Source: Cerrena zonata
Lineage: Eukaryota; Basidiomycota; Agaricomycetes; Polyporales; Cerrenaceae
Length of the DNA stretch: 64,000 nt
Direction of reading: 5' to 3'
Assembly (NCBI GenBank): GCA_038087015.1
Contig: JASBNA010000011.1
Location: 310,001 to 374,000, forward strand
Part shown: positions 11,440 through 22,280 of the stretch, piece after piece
Layout: the number at the start of each line of letters is the position of its first letter
Numbering within the stretch: the first letter of the stretch is position 1
Notes under the pieces: model-generated
What the model was told of the DNA's origin: nothing
Seen by the model: the letters and a program-made list of their open reading frames with translations, nothing else
The model's database searches: none
Translations under genes and position numbers: made by a program

Positions 11440-11898
11440 CCGTTTCTTTTTCTCCCACCCACCTCCACATGGTCACTTAGCTAGTATACCCTTATCCAGT
11501 AGCTACGTTTCCACCATCACCACTTCCCTTCTTCTCCCACTTTCTATCTTGTTCTCTAGTCTTCCACTTCTTTACTCCACACTGTTGCTTCCTCCATTTT
11601 CCCTTGGTTTCTCTTACCTTCTCCCCGAGATCCCCTTTCCCATTGTTCCCAGTAGTATTTAAGGACCACCTGTAACTCACTGATTCCCCAGACTGAATCT
11701 ACGTGGATTTACCCCTGTAACTCCTGACCCTCTGCCTGCTTGACTTGGCCAGCTTCGCCTGTGCCCAAGGCTCGCTAGAGTCTGTGGACTTGAACCTCAG
11801 AGAACCGTACCAAGTGACTAGAGTGAACTCTCATCTTAGGTTTAGGATAACCTAGTCCCTATTCCTACTCGACATCTTTGACTTAGACTTTGACTATG
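11440..11898 (-). other. Non-coding spacer between ORF1 and pol of element B
   Basis: Between the TAA of ORF1 and the opening of the pol frame, all three minus frames carry mixed stops. One 62-codon lysine-rich reading (11492-11680) has no recognisable motif. It may be where an internal start, splice or frame change for pol expression once lay; I see no clear slippery site here. Confidence 0.4.
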
Positions 11899-14800
11899 TT
11901 ACATTGGCTCTACCGTGTAACAGTCTCTGTGTCTCATATATGTATGATATTCTTGGTCCCTGGCATCAGCCATCACCGTTAGCCTCTCTTCTCCAGCCTC
12001 CTCAGTATTTTCAACCTTTACCACACACTGTGAGGGTACTTTATGGGCTTGTTTGAAGATCTTGGCGAGTTCAGCAGAACTTCACCCCATTACTCTCATA
12101 TCTTTGATCCTCTGTTGAAGCTCATCTGTCCACCGACGGTTGAATGCGAATCTAGGGAATGTGATCCCCGCGTACTCTTCATTCGTAGTGCTGCGATCAT
12201 TGATCGTAGCTCTGTCTTCCACTCCTCTGAGTTCTTCATGAGTATGGTCTCTTCCCACTGCATCCTCGATCATTATCAATAAGTCTATATAGTCCACCTC
12301 ATTGGTGGACGCATAATGGACTGCTCTCATTTCCGCGTGGGCCTCATCAATGACAACTTCTGCATGAGCTAATTGTACCTTCAGCCTACGCTCTCTCTTT
12401 TCTAATTCCTCACAATGCTTTGTCATGTCATTGACTAGTTTGTGCGACCTTTTTACGCACTGCTGCCAGTACTTATTCATGAGGTCCAGGTCGTTACACT
12501 TCCTGGTGAGTTGCATCCAATCAATGGGTCTTCCATCGATGGTTCCAGGTAGTAAGTCAGAGTATAGTCTGGGGTCATCTAGGGTATCGTTCGCAAACCA
12601 CTCGTCTATGTTGGGAAGTCTGCTGTTGGTGGGTATACTTCTTAACATCTCCCTAAATTCAGATACCCTCTGTGCCCTTTCTTCATCGCTTGCCACAGTA
12701 TTTTCCTGGGCGCGAGACCCCTCACGGTGACTGTGATCTACCCCTTGTGCAGTTCCTTCAGGTGAATCTTCATCTTCTTCCACTTCCTGTGATGCTGGCA
12801 GTTCTTCTTCAGGTTCCGAGTCTGAAACTGATACTAATGAAGGCATAGAATCCGATACCTCCCCTGTATCTTCGATAACTGGTAGTCTTCTCTGAGATCA
12901 GTGTACCCTGACGCTGGTGCAGTCTGTCCTATCTATGCTGCATCCTCTATCTCTATTCATTACTGGCCGTTCACCCTCGTCTTCCGTGTCGCTATCAGGT
13001 ATCTCGATTACCTCACCCCTATTGCGGTGGATTCGTCTTCTCAAGTTGACATAATGAGCCCTAGTTTCATCTATGTCTTCCATGTCATCCACTATTCTCA
13101 TCGATTTCATCTCAGGTATCCTGAATCCGAATTCGTCTTCGGATATCGAGTAATACTGTTCCTCTTCATCGTTAATCGATCCCAGTGCATTCTCGTATGA
13201 TCCTTCGGAATCATATTGAGTTCCTTCCAGGTCAGAGTAATTGTATTCGCTATCGCTCATTGCAGTGTGTATGGTCATTGAACGCAACTCAGGTTTGACC
13301 TCCTCATCTTTATTAACTTTGTTTTCATTTGTTCTGACCTGGTCATCATCTCCCTCCGTGATTTCCTGATCATTTTCGTCCATGTGCCTAATAGCAGGTC
13401 CGCTCGCCTTCTGAGGACACTTAGGGCTGTTCGCATAATGTCCCTTTTGCCCGCAATTCCAGCAAGTAACGTCATTGGAGTCCTTCATCCTGGGATCTCT
13501 ACTGGGGCAATTAGGCCGGTTGCTATCGTTGACGTTCCTACTCTCCATATTCCTATTATGAGCGGTGACCTCTTTCCTATCATTGAATCGGTCTCTCTCC
13601 CCTCCTTCTCTTCCTTTGCCAGGTCTTCGTCCAAACACCCTTTTAAACTTTCGTTCAGGGCGTGAAGAAGAGCCAGCTTCTGGTCTAGGCAGGTTCCTAG
13701 CAGTATTACTGGTGGAGACTTCCCTGGGTATGTGTCTCATAGTTTCTCCTACCAAGGCATCTTCAACCTCTAATGCTGCATCTACCAACTCATCCATGGA
13801 ATTCTTTTTGGGACTCATTCCTCGCATTGGGCCAAGTATTAACGATATTCTTGTGGGTAGCGCATTATAGAATGCTCTTCTCACCATGTACTCATCTGGG
13901 TACACCACCATTCTATCAGCCCACTTGAGTAACTTGTTGGCCAATCCTGCTACCCCATTGCCTTTAACATATCTTACACTTTCGAACTTCTGAGTTGCTT
14001 GTAACATCATTGATTGATGTACAAACTGGGCGAACAATGCTAGTATTGTTTTCTCAAATGTCCATCGCTGGGACCTAGTCGAGTCATCCACGATCGTGTT
14101 AAACCACTCCAATGCAGTTCCTTTCAAATACTGTCCTAACACAGTTACTCTAGTAGCTTCCATATCATGGCCCACTAATTGGTTAAGTACCATCCATCTC
14201 ATGAATGGTTGCAACCACTGGACAAACTGTTCTACATCGTTGGCGCCATTGTACACTGGTGGTTGGTCGAATTTGATCCCCTTCAACGCCGTGAGTGTAG
14301 ATGGATCCATAGATAACTTTTCTCTAATGATCTGCTTTATCCAGTCTTTGATTCTACCAGTTGCATTTCCCATTCCTCTCGGTCTTGAGATATTCTGACT
14401 TATGCTACCACCCGCCGTCATCCTTCCATTACTTGGGTGAAAATAGCTAGATGGTGGGTTATGACCTCCATATCTAGTTGGTGCTTTGTCAGACTCATCG
14501 TCGCCATCGTCTCCGTCTCCATCATCTTGGTCATCACCATCGTCTCCGTCAGATGGCAGTTCATCTCTTCCTGGAAAACTGCTTCCTCTTCTAGGCAGAC
14601 CTCCTCCTCTAGATTCTTTGTGATTGTTTGTCCCCTGGTCTCGATGTCGTTCCCTATCTCCCAATCGCCCTTCTCCCAGAGTCCTACTATCTACGTCAAA
14701 TCTTGCTATGTTTCTACTGATTGGGTTCCGAGATTGGTTTTCTTTGTGTCTTTGAATTTCCTCCTCTTCAATTGATATTTCCATCTCCTGGTTGACTAGT

Positions 14801-15603
14801 CCTGCTGCTCTTAGGCATTCTTCCGATGATAACCCATGTCGGTGTTGACCTTCCAATCTTTCTCTATAGTTGTCGATCGACTCCCATTCTCATCGTTTGC
14901 CGTTTCTATCGACCTGCGGCTTTGTCCTCTCTTCTCGATTGGATCTCTTGTCTAGCACGACTCCATATTGGTCAAGTGTCAAGTGAGATTGGGTTTGTGC
15001 GTCCCTAAACTCATCAGCCGCTTCCTTGAGCTTCTCGTTAGCTGTTTCTACATCTCTACTTGCTAGTCGATACCTCTCCCTCTTTATCGCTAGCATCGCA
15101 TGTATATCATTCAGAACCATTTCGATGGACGGTTGTTCCAATTGATTATATATATTTTCTAAGGTATTATCTACACGCCGGGCCTCATTGCCTCTGACTG
15201 ATTCATCTGCTCTTGATGGAGCGTGGCTCCTTGCATCGTCTTCAGTCAAAGTCTGCAGTCGTTCCCCTTGTAAGAAAGGGAATGCTCTATGCCCACTAAT
15301 ACTGATGGGTGCTAACTGTGCTTCAACCTCAGCGTTGGAGGCTCAGTCATCTAACTCAGTGGCAGCTCATCTGGCTTCGCCTACGACAGCATCTGAACAA
15401 GCTCTGCTCTCATTGCTATCCCTATCAGGGCTTTGTGGCACTTTGGTGTTGTCTGAATATGCCCTGGCTGATGCACGGGTAACCGCCCTCATGCGTGGCC
15501 CAGTATTCTCGTCATTTGAGGTTGTGTTCGAAACACTGTCCCCCACTTTCAACTTCGTAGATTTCCGTTGAGTGGTCTTCGACTCAAGTGTCGTAGTACT
15601 CAT
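11899..15603 (-). pseudogene. gag: Element B ORF1: Gag-type protein with CCHC zinc knuckle
   Basis: A single 1,235-codon frame from ATG 15601-15603 to TAA 11899-11901, broken only by five TGA codons (15367, 15343, 14890, 12898, 12082). Order: Ser/Thr-rich start; coiled-coil segment (about 14950-15150); acidic Asp/Gly run (about 14480-14580); retrotransposon Gag core (about 13950-14300, QYLKGTALEWFNTIV); basic linker; CCHC knuckle CWNCGQKGHYANSPKC (about 13420-13470); long acidic tail; then another coiled-coil block (12082-12846, HAEVVIDEAHAEMR). It is larger than usual Gag proteins because the acidic and coiled-coil tail continues some 500 codons past the knuckle. ATG 15603 was chosen as the first in-frame ATG after the 5' LTR. 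Confidence 0.88.
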
Positions 15604-15724
15604 CGCCTATGAGTTCCACTTTCCGTGTTCTAACGAAGTTATAGGTTCTTTTGTAGTAGTGTTTGTTTCACTTATCTTCCTAGTTCTTGAATATTTCATA
15701 GTGCAATCCGAAGATCTAAAAAAG
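15604..15724 (-). other. Element B 5' leader
   Basis: Short untranslated leader between the 5' LTR and ORF1. The sequence abutting the LTR on the minus strand (CTTTTTTAGATCTTCGGATT) does not start with TGG, so priming is not by the usual tRNA 3' end or the site has mutated. Confidence 0.45.
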
Positions 15725-15947
15725 TGTAAGACCTTGCTCTCAGCCTCTACCAATAGATCAGACTCGGTTATATTCAAGAACTATAGGTAGGTGGTTAAGA
15801 TACAAGATACCATCTCCATGCCGAGGCGCGGAGACTCAAGAGCATGATGAACTGTACAGTACTACTATATAAGGTAACTACTATCACCTGCTCATGAGGA
15901 CTATGTCCTAGACTCCCGTATGACCTTATAGGGACACTCCCCTTACA
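15725..15947 (-). repeat. Element B 5' LTR (223 bp)
   Basis: Partner of 3650-3872. It keeps CpG at five of the sites where the other LTR has TpG or CpA. Confidence 0.93.
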
Positions 15948-17268
15948 CATGCCCATCTAAGCTCTACGCTAGAAGGCTGTGATGTCATGATCGACGGTCA
16001 TTTCATTATTGACCTCAATACTCTCGTGTCCCATCAACACATTCCCTTCCACCTACTCGCCTTCGACGCAGTCCAACTGCTCTCGATTTCGATTCCCCCA
16101 CATCCTCACACCCTCTGGAACCCTACTTGAACCCCCATTCCTGCTGGACTACTTACTTGCGATTATCTCGACGGACCAACATCGTCAGTAAGTACCCTCG
16201 ACTTGTGTCTTGATTCAACAATTACTCAGTCATTGGTTACATTTACAGGCAATAACAATATTTTTGATATTGAGCCCAGTTTGGCTATACATGCACCTCT
16301 TGTGCCCACAAGCCCTATCTGTGCCCTGTCTATAGTCATACTACCATCCTCAAATCATCACACGGTCCATCTACCCCATCGCTATGCGAGTCCTGCTGCA
16401 AACACATGCACACTTGTTCCCCTTCCTCTCAAAACGAGAAATCGTCATTTAATGAACGATCATCCTACCGGCAATAACAATACTTCCGGTATCGAGCATG
16501 GTTTGGTAAAGCACGACTTTGGGCATGTACACCCTATCCATGTCCAGTCAGGACTCTTCAATCTACGACAACCTCTCGTTTCATCAAGTGACCCCCAGAC
16601 AATCTCAAATCCAACCCTACCTGTTCACTACAAACCCAGACTCTCAATACCGAAGTGTCAGCGACTAACTAAACTTACCTGCCTAGGTTGCCACAAGAAC
16701 TCTGTCTTAATACTTAAGTAACAATGTTAAGAGGTTAAAACCCAGATAAGTCTCAGTTAGGAGATTCAGGCAACCACCTTGAATCAGGTGACTAAGAGTA
16801 GGAACTGTCTTAGTTGAATACTCCTATTGAGTAGTATCTCAAGTCTGGGGGATGTATTGCTGAAAACAAGGTCTATATATACTAATCGGCCTGTGGCTGT
16901 GCACATGTCCTTCTAACCAATCAGATCACTCCTTCCCACGTCCTATGCTAGATTACCAATCCAATATCTGCAACCAACCAATAGCATTAAAGCCTCACTA
17001 GTCACGAGTCAGCCGACTTGATGATGAGTAAGCTAAACTGCCAAACTAACCAATAGCATAAAAGCCTCAAAGGCTGCTTGGTAATACACTATTGCACAAG
17101 CCAATAGCATAAAGAGCTCAGAGAATGCTGAGTAAGCTATGTACATTGGTAAGCATGTGATTATTGAGAGCTTAGTTATTCCACTTATATTGTGAGAACC
17201 TTAGACATGCTTAGTTATGAAAGTAGAAGTATTGCCAAAAACAGTAAGTTCATGACACGAAGTCTGTT
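15948..17268 (+). other. Probable 5' remnant of Gypsy element C; 172-codon ORF of unknown identity
   Basis: One ORF (16203-16721) contains two copies of a GNNN...GIE-type segment (about 16250-16300 and 16470-16510), but no recognisable domain. Downstream, three copies of a CCAATAGCATAAA motif (about 16976-17120) sit in LTR-like AT-rich DNA, and GGGGGATGTATTGC at about 16852 resembles a polypurine tract followed by an LTR start. The motif CAAGTGACCCCCA recurs at about 16579, 17364 and 20697. I read this as leader/gag debris of element C; boundaries are uncertain. Confidence 0.4.
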
Positions 17269-20225
17269 ATGTTCCCACAAGTAGACTTGGTTGATTCTGT
17301 CATCCCTCAAGTACTTCCATCCCCCTCGATGCAGTCACATTCTTCTCACTCTCGGTCCACTTCGTCAAGTGACCCCCACGTCCACATTCCTTGTCGATCC
17401 TCTATCCCTGCCGCCGTTTATTCAATCCCACATGCCAAATCCTTGCCGAGTCCCACTATGACATTAAATTCTATTGATACTCCTGCCGGTAGTCTTACCA
17501 GTATTAGTATTAATAAATTACAATTGAGTAGACCTGCAGCCATGTGCATTGAAACCGAAACCATCGAGCCCGTAAAAAGTTTCTACATGAGCATCAATGA
17601 CTATCAGAATTTCAAAAGTGACCACCCAGTTACTTCTAATTCTGGAGTTAAGTATGTAAAATATGGATTTGATAAGTCCCATATTCCAAATATGGACACT
17701 CACGTTCAGCCTGATGTTATCATGGGCACAGAACAAGACTTACCATTCTGTATTCTTACACAACTTGAAGTTGATGATGACTATGTGTTCGAAATGGCTT
17801 CTGATGTGTTAACAGCATACAAACGTGCAGACAAGAAGGTCAGACCAGTACCTGGAGTATTTCCTGAAGAAGATCGAGTACTATGTCATTTTCCTGAAGA
17901 CCCTCTATTAAGCTTACCAAAGCTTACGATGCACCCTCCAGAATTTATACCCAATGGACGTCTCACCCAAGAACGTCTAGACGAGATGAACATCAATCCT
18001 GATAAGTATCTCTGGCCAGAAGAAGAGAAACTTTTCAAATGGGTTTTACAACTCAATCAGGATTCCCTGGTCTTTGAAGAAGAGCATTGTGGTACCCTAT
18101 GAGAAGACTACTTCACTCCTTACATCATCCCTACCATCGAACACATCCCCTGGGCTCTTACCAACATTCCTATTCCTCCTGGACTTAGGAGTCAGGTCAT
18201 CACCTTACTCAAAGACAAGATGTCCGCAGGTGTCTATGAATTGAGTCAATCATCCTATCGCTTGAAGTGGTTCTGTGTATTGAAGAAAAATGGCAAGCTC
18301 CGTATTGTCCATGATCTTCAGCCTCTGAATGCTGTCACTATCAGAGATGCAGGCCTCCCACCTAATCTAGATGCCTTCGTAGAACCATTTGCAGGTCAAA
18401 AGTGTTATACAGCTTTTGATTTGCATTGGGGCTTTGACGCATGCAAGATAGACGTCAAGAGTAGAGATCTTACTGCCTTCCTATCTCCATTAGGACTCCT
18501 TCAACTCACTTCCTTACCCACTGGATTCACGAACTCCCCTGCTGAATTCCAAGCTTGCATGGCCTTCATACTCAAGATGGAAATGCCACACATCGCAGAC
18601 ATTTTTATTGATGATCTTCCTATCAAAGGACCTGCCACTATCTATCCTGATGAAAATGGCAATGCAGAAGTCCTCAAAGAGAACCCCGGTATCCGCCGTT
18701 ATCTTTGGGAACATGCCATTGATGTCAATTATATCATGCATCGAGTCAAACATGCAGGAGGCACGTTTTCACCCTCCAAAGTTCAGCTAGCCAGACCTGA
18801 GGTCATTATTCTTGGACACAGATGCACACCTTATGGTCGTGTACCAGATCCCAACACTCTAGAGAAGATCCATAACTGGCCCTCCTTAAAGACACCAAAA
18901 GATGTCAGAGGATTCCTTGGCTTATGTGGTACTGCTCGTATCTGGATCCAGAATTACTCTCAATGTGCTAGACCCCTCACTGAACCTCATACGACAAGGA
19001 GCCATCTTTGATTGGAATGACCGCCGTCAAGCAGCTTTCGAAGATCTCAAACAGGCTATCACCACAGCTCCTGCCCTAAAAGTGATTGACTATGACTCAG
19101 AGTACCCCATTGTACTTTCTGTTGACTCTAGTTATATTGCTGTTGGCTTTATCCTTTCTCAGTGCGACAAGCAAGGAAGGAAGCGACCTGCGAGATATGG
19201 ATCGATCCCAATGAACGAATGTGAAGCATGGTATTCCCAGCCCAAACTAGAGTTATACGGCCTCTTCAGAGCATTAAGAGCCTATAGACTTTACTTGGTT
19301 GGAGTCAAGAAACTTCAAGTTGAAGTTGATGCCAAGTACATCAAAGGAATGCTTAACGAACCAGATCTTGTACATCGACATTATGAAGATGAATACTGCT
19401 CAAGGATTCAACTCTATTGTTGCAGCATGAGACGATCTATCCCGAGTATCTGAAGGACGAGCCTTACAAGAAGCCAAAGCCAAGAACTTATCTCAGTTCT
19501 TTTGGGAAGAAATATTCTGTCGATATGGCATGATTGGGTCTGTTGTCACTGATAATGGACCGGAGATTAAAGCTGCATTCAAGGAACTTATGTGTCGATA
19601 TGGAATTCCTCATATCAAGATTTCACCCTACAATTCCAAAGCCAATGGAGTTGTAGAACGAGGACATTTTATCATCCACGAATCTCTGATGAAAGCATGT
19701 GAAGGTCAAACCCAGCAATGGCCAGACTATGTTCATCATGCATTCTTCACAGATAGAGTCACAGTTTCCAAGTCTACAGGATTTTCCCCCTACTACCTCC
19801 TCTATGGTCAACATCCGGTTCTTCCATTCAACCTATTCGAACAGACGTACCTATCCCCATGCTTCCATCCTGACATGTCAACTACCGAGCTCATGACCCT
19901 CAGGATGTGACAACTTTACCAGAAGCATAATGATGTTGATCGAGCATCTCACGACATTATCAAGACTAGAATCAGATCCAAAGAAGAATTCGAGAAGAAG
20001 TACCGCTGCCGACTATTCCAAGGGGAATACAAGGAGGGTGACCTAGTACTTTTGCACAACTCCAAGATCGAGAAATCTATGAATTGCAAGACATGTCCCC
20101 GCTACTTAGGACCTTTTCAAGTAGTGAAACAAATGAAAGCAGGATCATACATCCTACAGGAGCTCAATGGAGACATCCTTAGACAAGGTGCAGCAGCATT
20201 CCGGCTATTGCCCTATGTACGATGA
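17269..20225 (+). pseudogene. pol: Ty3/Gypsy element C polyprotein, agaricomycete type, decayed
   Basis: N-terminal region (KKVRPVPGVFPEEDRVL, PDKYLWPEEEKLF), then reverse transcriptase (LKKNGKLRIVHDLQPLNAV; catalytic FIDD near 18603; ENPGIRRYLWEHA) and RNase H (about 19130-19370). After NEPDL at about 19368 it jumps to the integrase core (TDNGP, HIKISPYNSKANGVVERGHF), then a C-terminal tail to about 20225. Compared with fragment A, about 668 bp covering the end of RNase H and the integrase zinc domain are deleted at a TAC microhomology. Other lesions: TGA at 18100, a frameshift near 18985, TGA near 19428 (A has CGA there) and TGA near 19908. Clear LTR ends were not identified. Confidence 0.9.
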
Positions 20226-22280
20226 ACAGACAGACAACTTCAAGCCATCACAGGAGAAGAAGAACTTGGATCCAACATAGAATCAGAATCAGATTATACA
20301 GATGATGCATAAACGGTCACATCACGGTGACAACCCCCTATCACGATCACGATCACGAGCAGTTTCATAGGTTATATGGCAGTCCCATATTCGAACCTCA
20401 TCATGTTATACAGTTATGGTCATATGGCAATCCCATATTCGGACCTTCACGTTCACGTATTCATGGCACAAGCGGCGCACCCCTACCACGTTTATGATTC
20501 AAATGCGACATCACCCCCATCTGATTCCTGTCTTTGACAAGGAACTTCTTTCTTGCATTCACTTTCCCAAGTGACACTGTAATTCTTACAGTATCCCTGA
20601 TGGTAGAAGTATGAATGACTTTTCATTCTGCTTTTATTTTTCTCCTTTGTTGTTTTACCTGCACCTACGGTGAGCAACTGGGGACAGTTGTACTTTCAAG
20701 TGACCCCCACATATGTCATGCGTAGAGACTGTTTCACCAGTTTTACTACACATTTGACATGGATTCATACATTCTTGTTAGCATGCAACATGCTCTACAA
20801 CATAGGATTGTAAGACTTACCCTCTTATGATTTATGGTATAGGCATTTGTATACTACCTTGCCCCTCTATTCCCTGATCCTAGGACTGTTAATCCCTAAC
20901 ATGCACTGTATTGATCATCGCTTAGTGATACATGCCCATATTACTAATCCACACTAGTAACTGCTAGCAGTGACAAAGCAGATTGGTAATGAAAGTGCAT
21001 TATTAAGCCTCTGATTGATAATCAGTGAGGCTACAACACCTTTGGTCCCTCAAGACTTGCCTTACAAAGCACCTACAATACTCTTGGCACAGCTTATTAA
21101 GCTCCCCAAGTGGCTTACAAAGCATTGGTATGGATTATGAATCATCTCTAATCCTCCCTCAAGCCTACCAATCTGCTTACTAATCCCACTCAACTACTTG
21201 TTAAGCACTTAGCAAGCCTCAATCCTATTGGTCCACAAGACAACCCACTTACAAACACCCCTCAAGATTGATTACGAAGGATTCCCTGGCCTAGGAAGGA
21301 TTGGTAATCTGTAGGAAGTTGGTTGAGAGTGGAGCAATATGATTGGTCAAGTAGATAGTTGCACAGCCACTGCTGCAACAGTATATAAGGAGTCCCAATC
21401 TCTGAGTAGAGAGCATCGATTTCACATCAGTCAGGTCGACCCCCAGGTCACAGATCGTTTCATGTCCTATATCTGCTACAGTCTACACGAGACTTGCACA
21501 GATCCCCCCCCAGAACACTGCTTACTCTGACGTCGTTGCTAGTATCTCTGAATCCTACGATTGTGATTCAGGATACATCTCTATCTCTCTGATTCCTTAT
21601 CTGCAGTTGCTAAGCAAACAGCTTAGTATTGTAGATCCCAGTCCAGAATTCACCTATCTTCTTTTATTTCCAGACTTTGTTCAACTCGAGGTTGAACCTT
21701 TGTGTGCTACTGCTTTTGTGTAGTCCCCACAAGACTACACTAAGTGCTGTTTCATCACCCATCCACATCCCCATCCACATCCCCATCCACATCTCTATCT
21801 TAGGAACTCCCATTCCTAAGATCAACTTGGTTGTTTGTATTGTACTTTGAACCTCAAACATACTTTCTTACTTCCTTTACTCCTCCCTCTTTGGCACTTT
21901 GTCATTGAACAAGGTACCTTTGATCAGTTACATTCTCCCCACACCCAAACGACAAGGGATATCCGGTATAAAGACTTACCTGAGACTCTCTTGAATCGTA
22001 TCTTGGCTTTTAGTGTTGCAGTCTATTGATTGTAAATCCCCACACTAATTAGCCTTTATCTGATTACAACCGACAGCGGAAAAACATTCAAAAGGAACTG
22101 GGTATTCAATCTGCATCATGGATGACTCAGCATGAATATGATAGCTTCATTGGGTCAAAGAGGCATAACATTCGCAGGCATATGCCGACGGACATGAGAT
22201 CTTAAGCGTAAAGACCTCTCCACCATAGTACACATTACATATACCAAACATTCCAATTCTATCTCTGTTCCAAAGTTTCA
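20226..22280. other. Non-coding, LTR-like region between element C and the KDZ locus
   Basis: No gene recognised. It contains two copies of ATATGGCARTCCCATATTCG (about 20371 and 20424), a polypurine-like CAAGTGACCCCCACATATG junction followed by TGTCATG (about 20716) that could start an LTR, a TATA box (TATATAA, about 21382) before a transcript-start-like stretch, and the 12-bp tandem repeat annotated separately. It is probably one or more decayed LTRs. Confidence 0.45.
21760..21793. repeat. 12-bp tandem repeat (CATCCACATCCC), about 3 copies
   Basis: Nearly perfect head-to-tail copies. Reading it in reverse gives a repeating MWMG peptide that I regard as meaningless. Confidence 0.85.

Larger units (their letters stand above)
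3650..15947 (-). mobile_element. Element B: 12.3-kb chromodomain Ty3/Gypsy retrotransposon, minus strand
   Basis: Two 223-bp LTRs (3650-3872 and 15725-15947) in the same orientation bound gag-type ORF1, pol and a large third ORF, all read on the minus strand. The LTRs begin TGTAAG and end CTTACA. A polypurine tract, AAAATGGGGGGAGG on the minus strand, abuts the left (3') LTR. Two CACTG MITEs (4638-5351, 10637-11090) lie inside; without them the element is about 11.1 kb. All internal stops are TGA. The bases flanking the LTRs (CTTAT left, CATGC right) do not match, so no target duplication remains and the two flanks may not have been adjacent originally. No TGG-type tRNA primer site was seen next to the 5' LTR. 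Confidence 0.92.

Noticed and set aside
3906..15603. TGA recoded as an amino acid (Trp or Sec) in element B
   Set aside because: Host genes in the window use TGA as a normal stop (F-box, DSF2-like), and copies A and C show CGA at matched TGA sites, so mutation of Arg codons explains the pattern.
15948..16202. Continuation of fragment A's integrase on the right side of element B
   Set aside because: The right flank does not resemble the expected integrase sequence seen in copy C, and no target duplication links the two sides.
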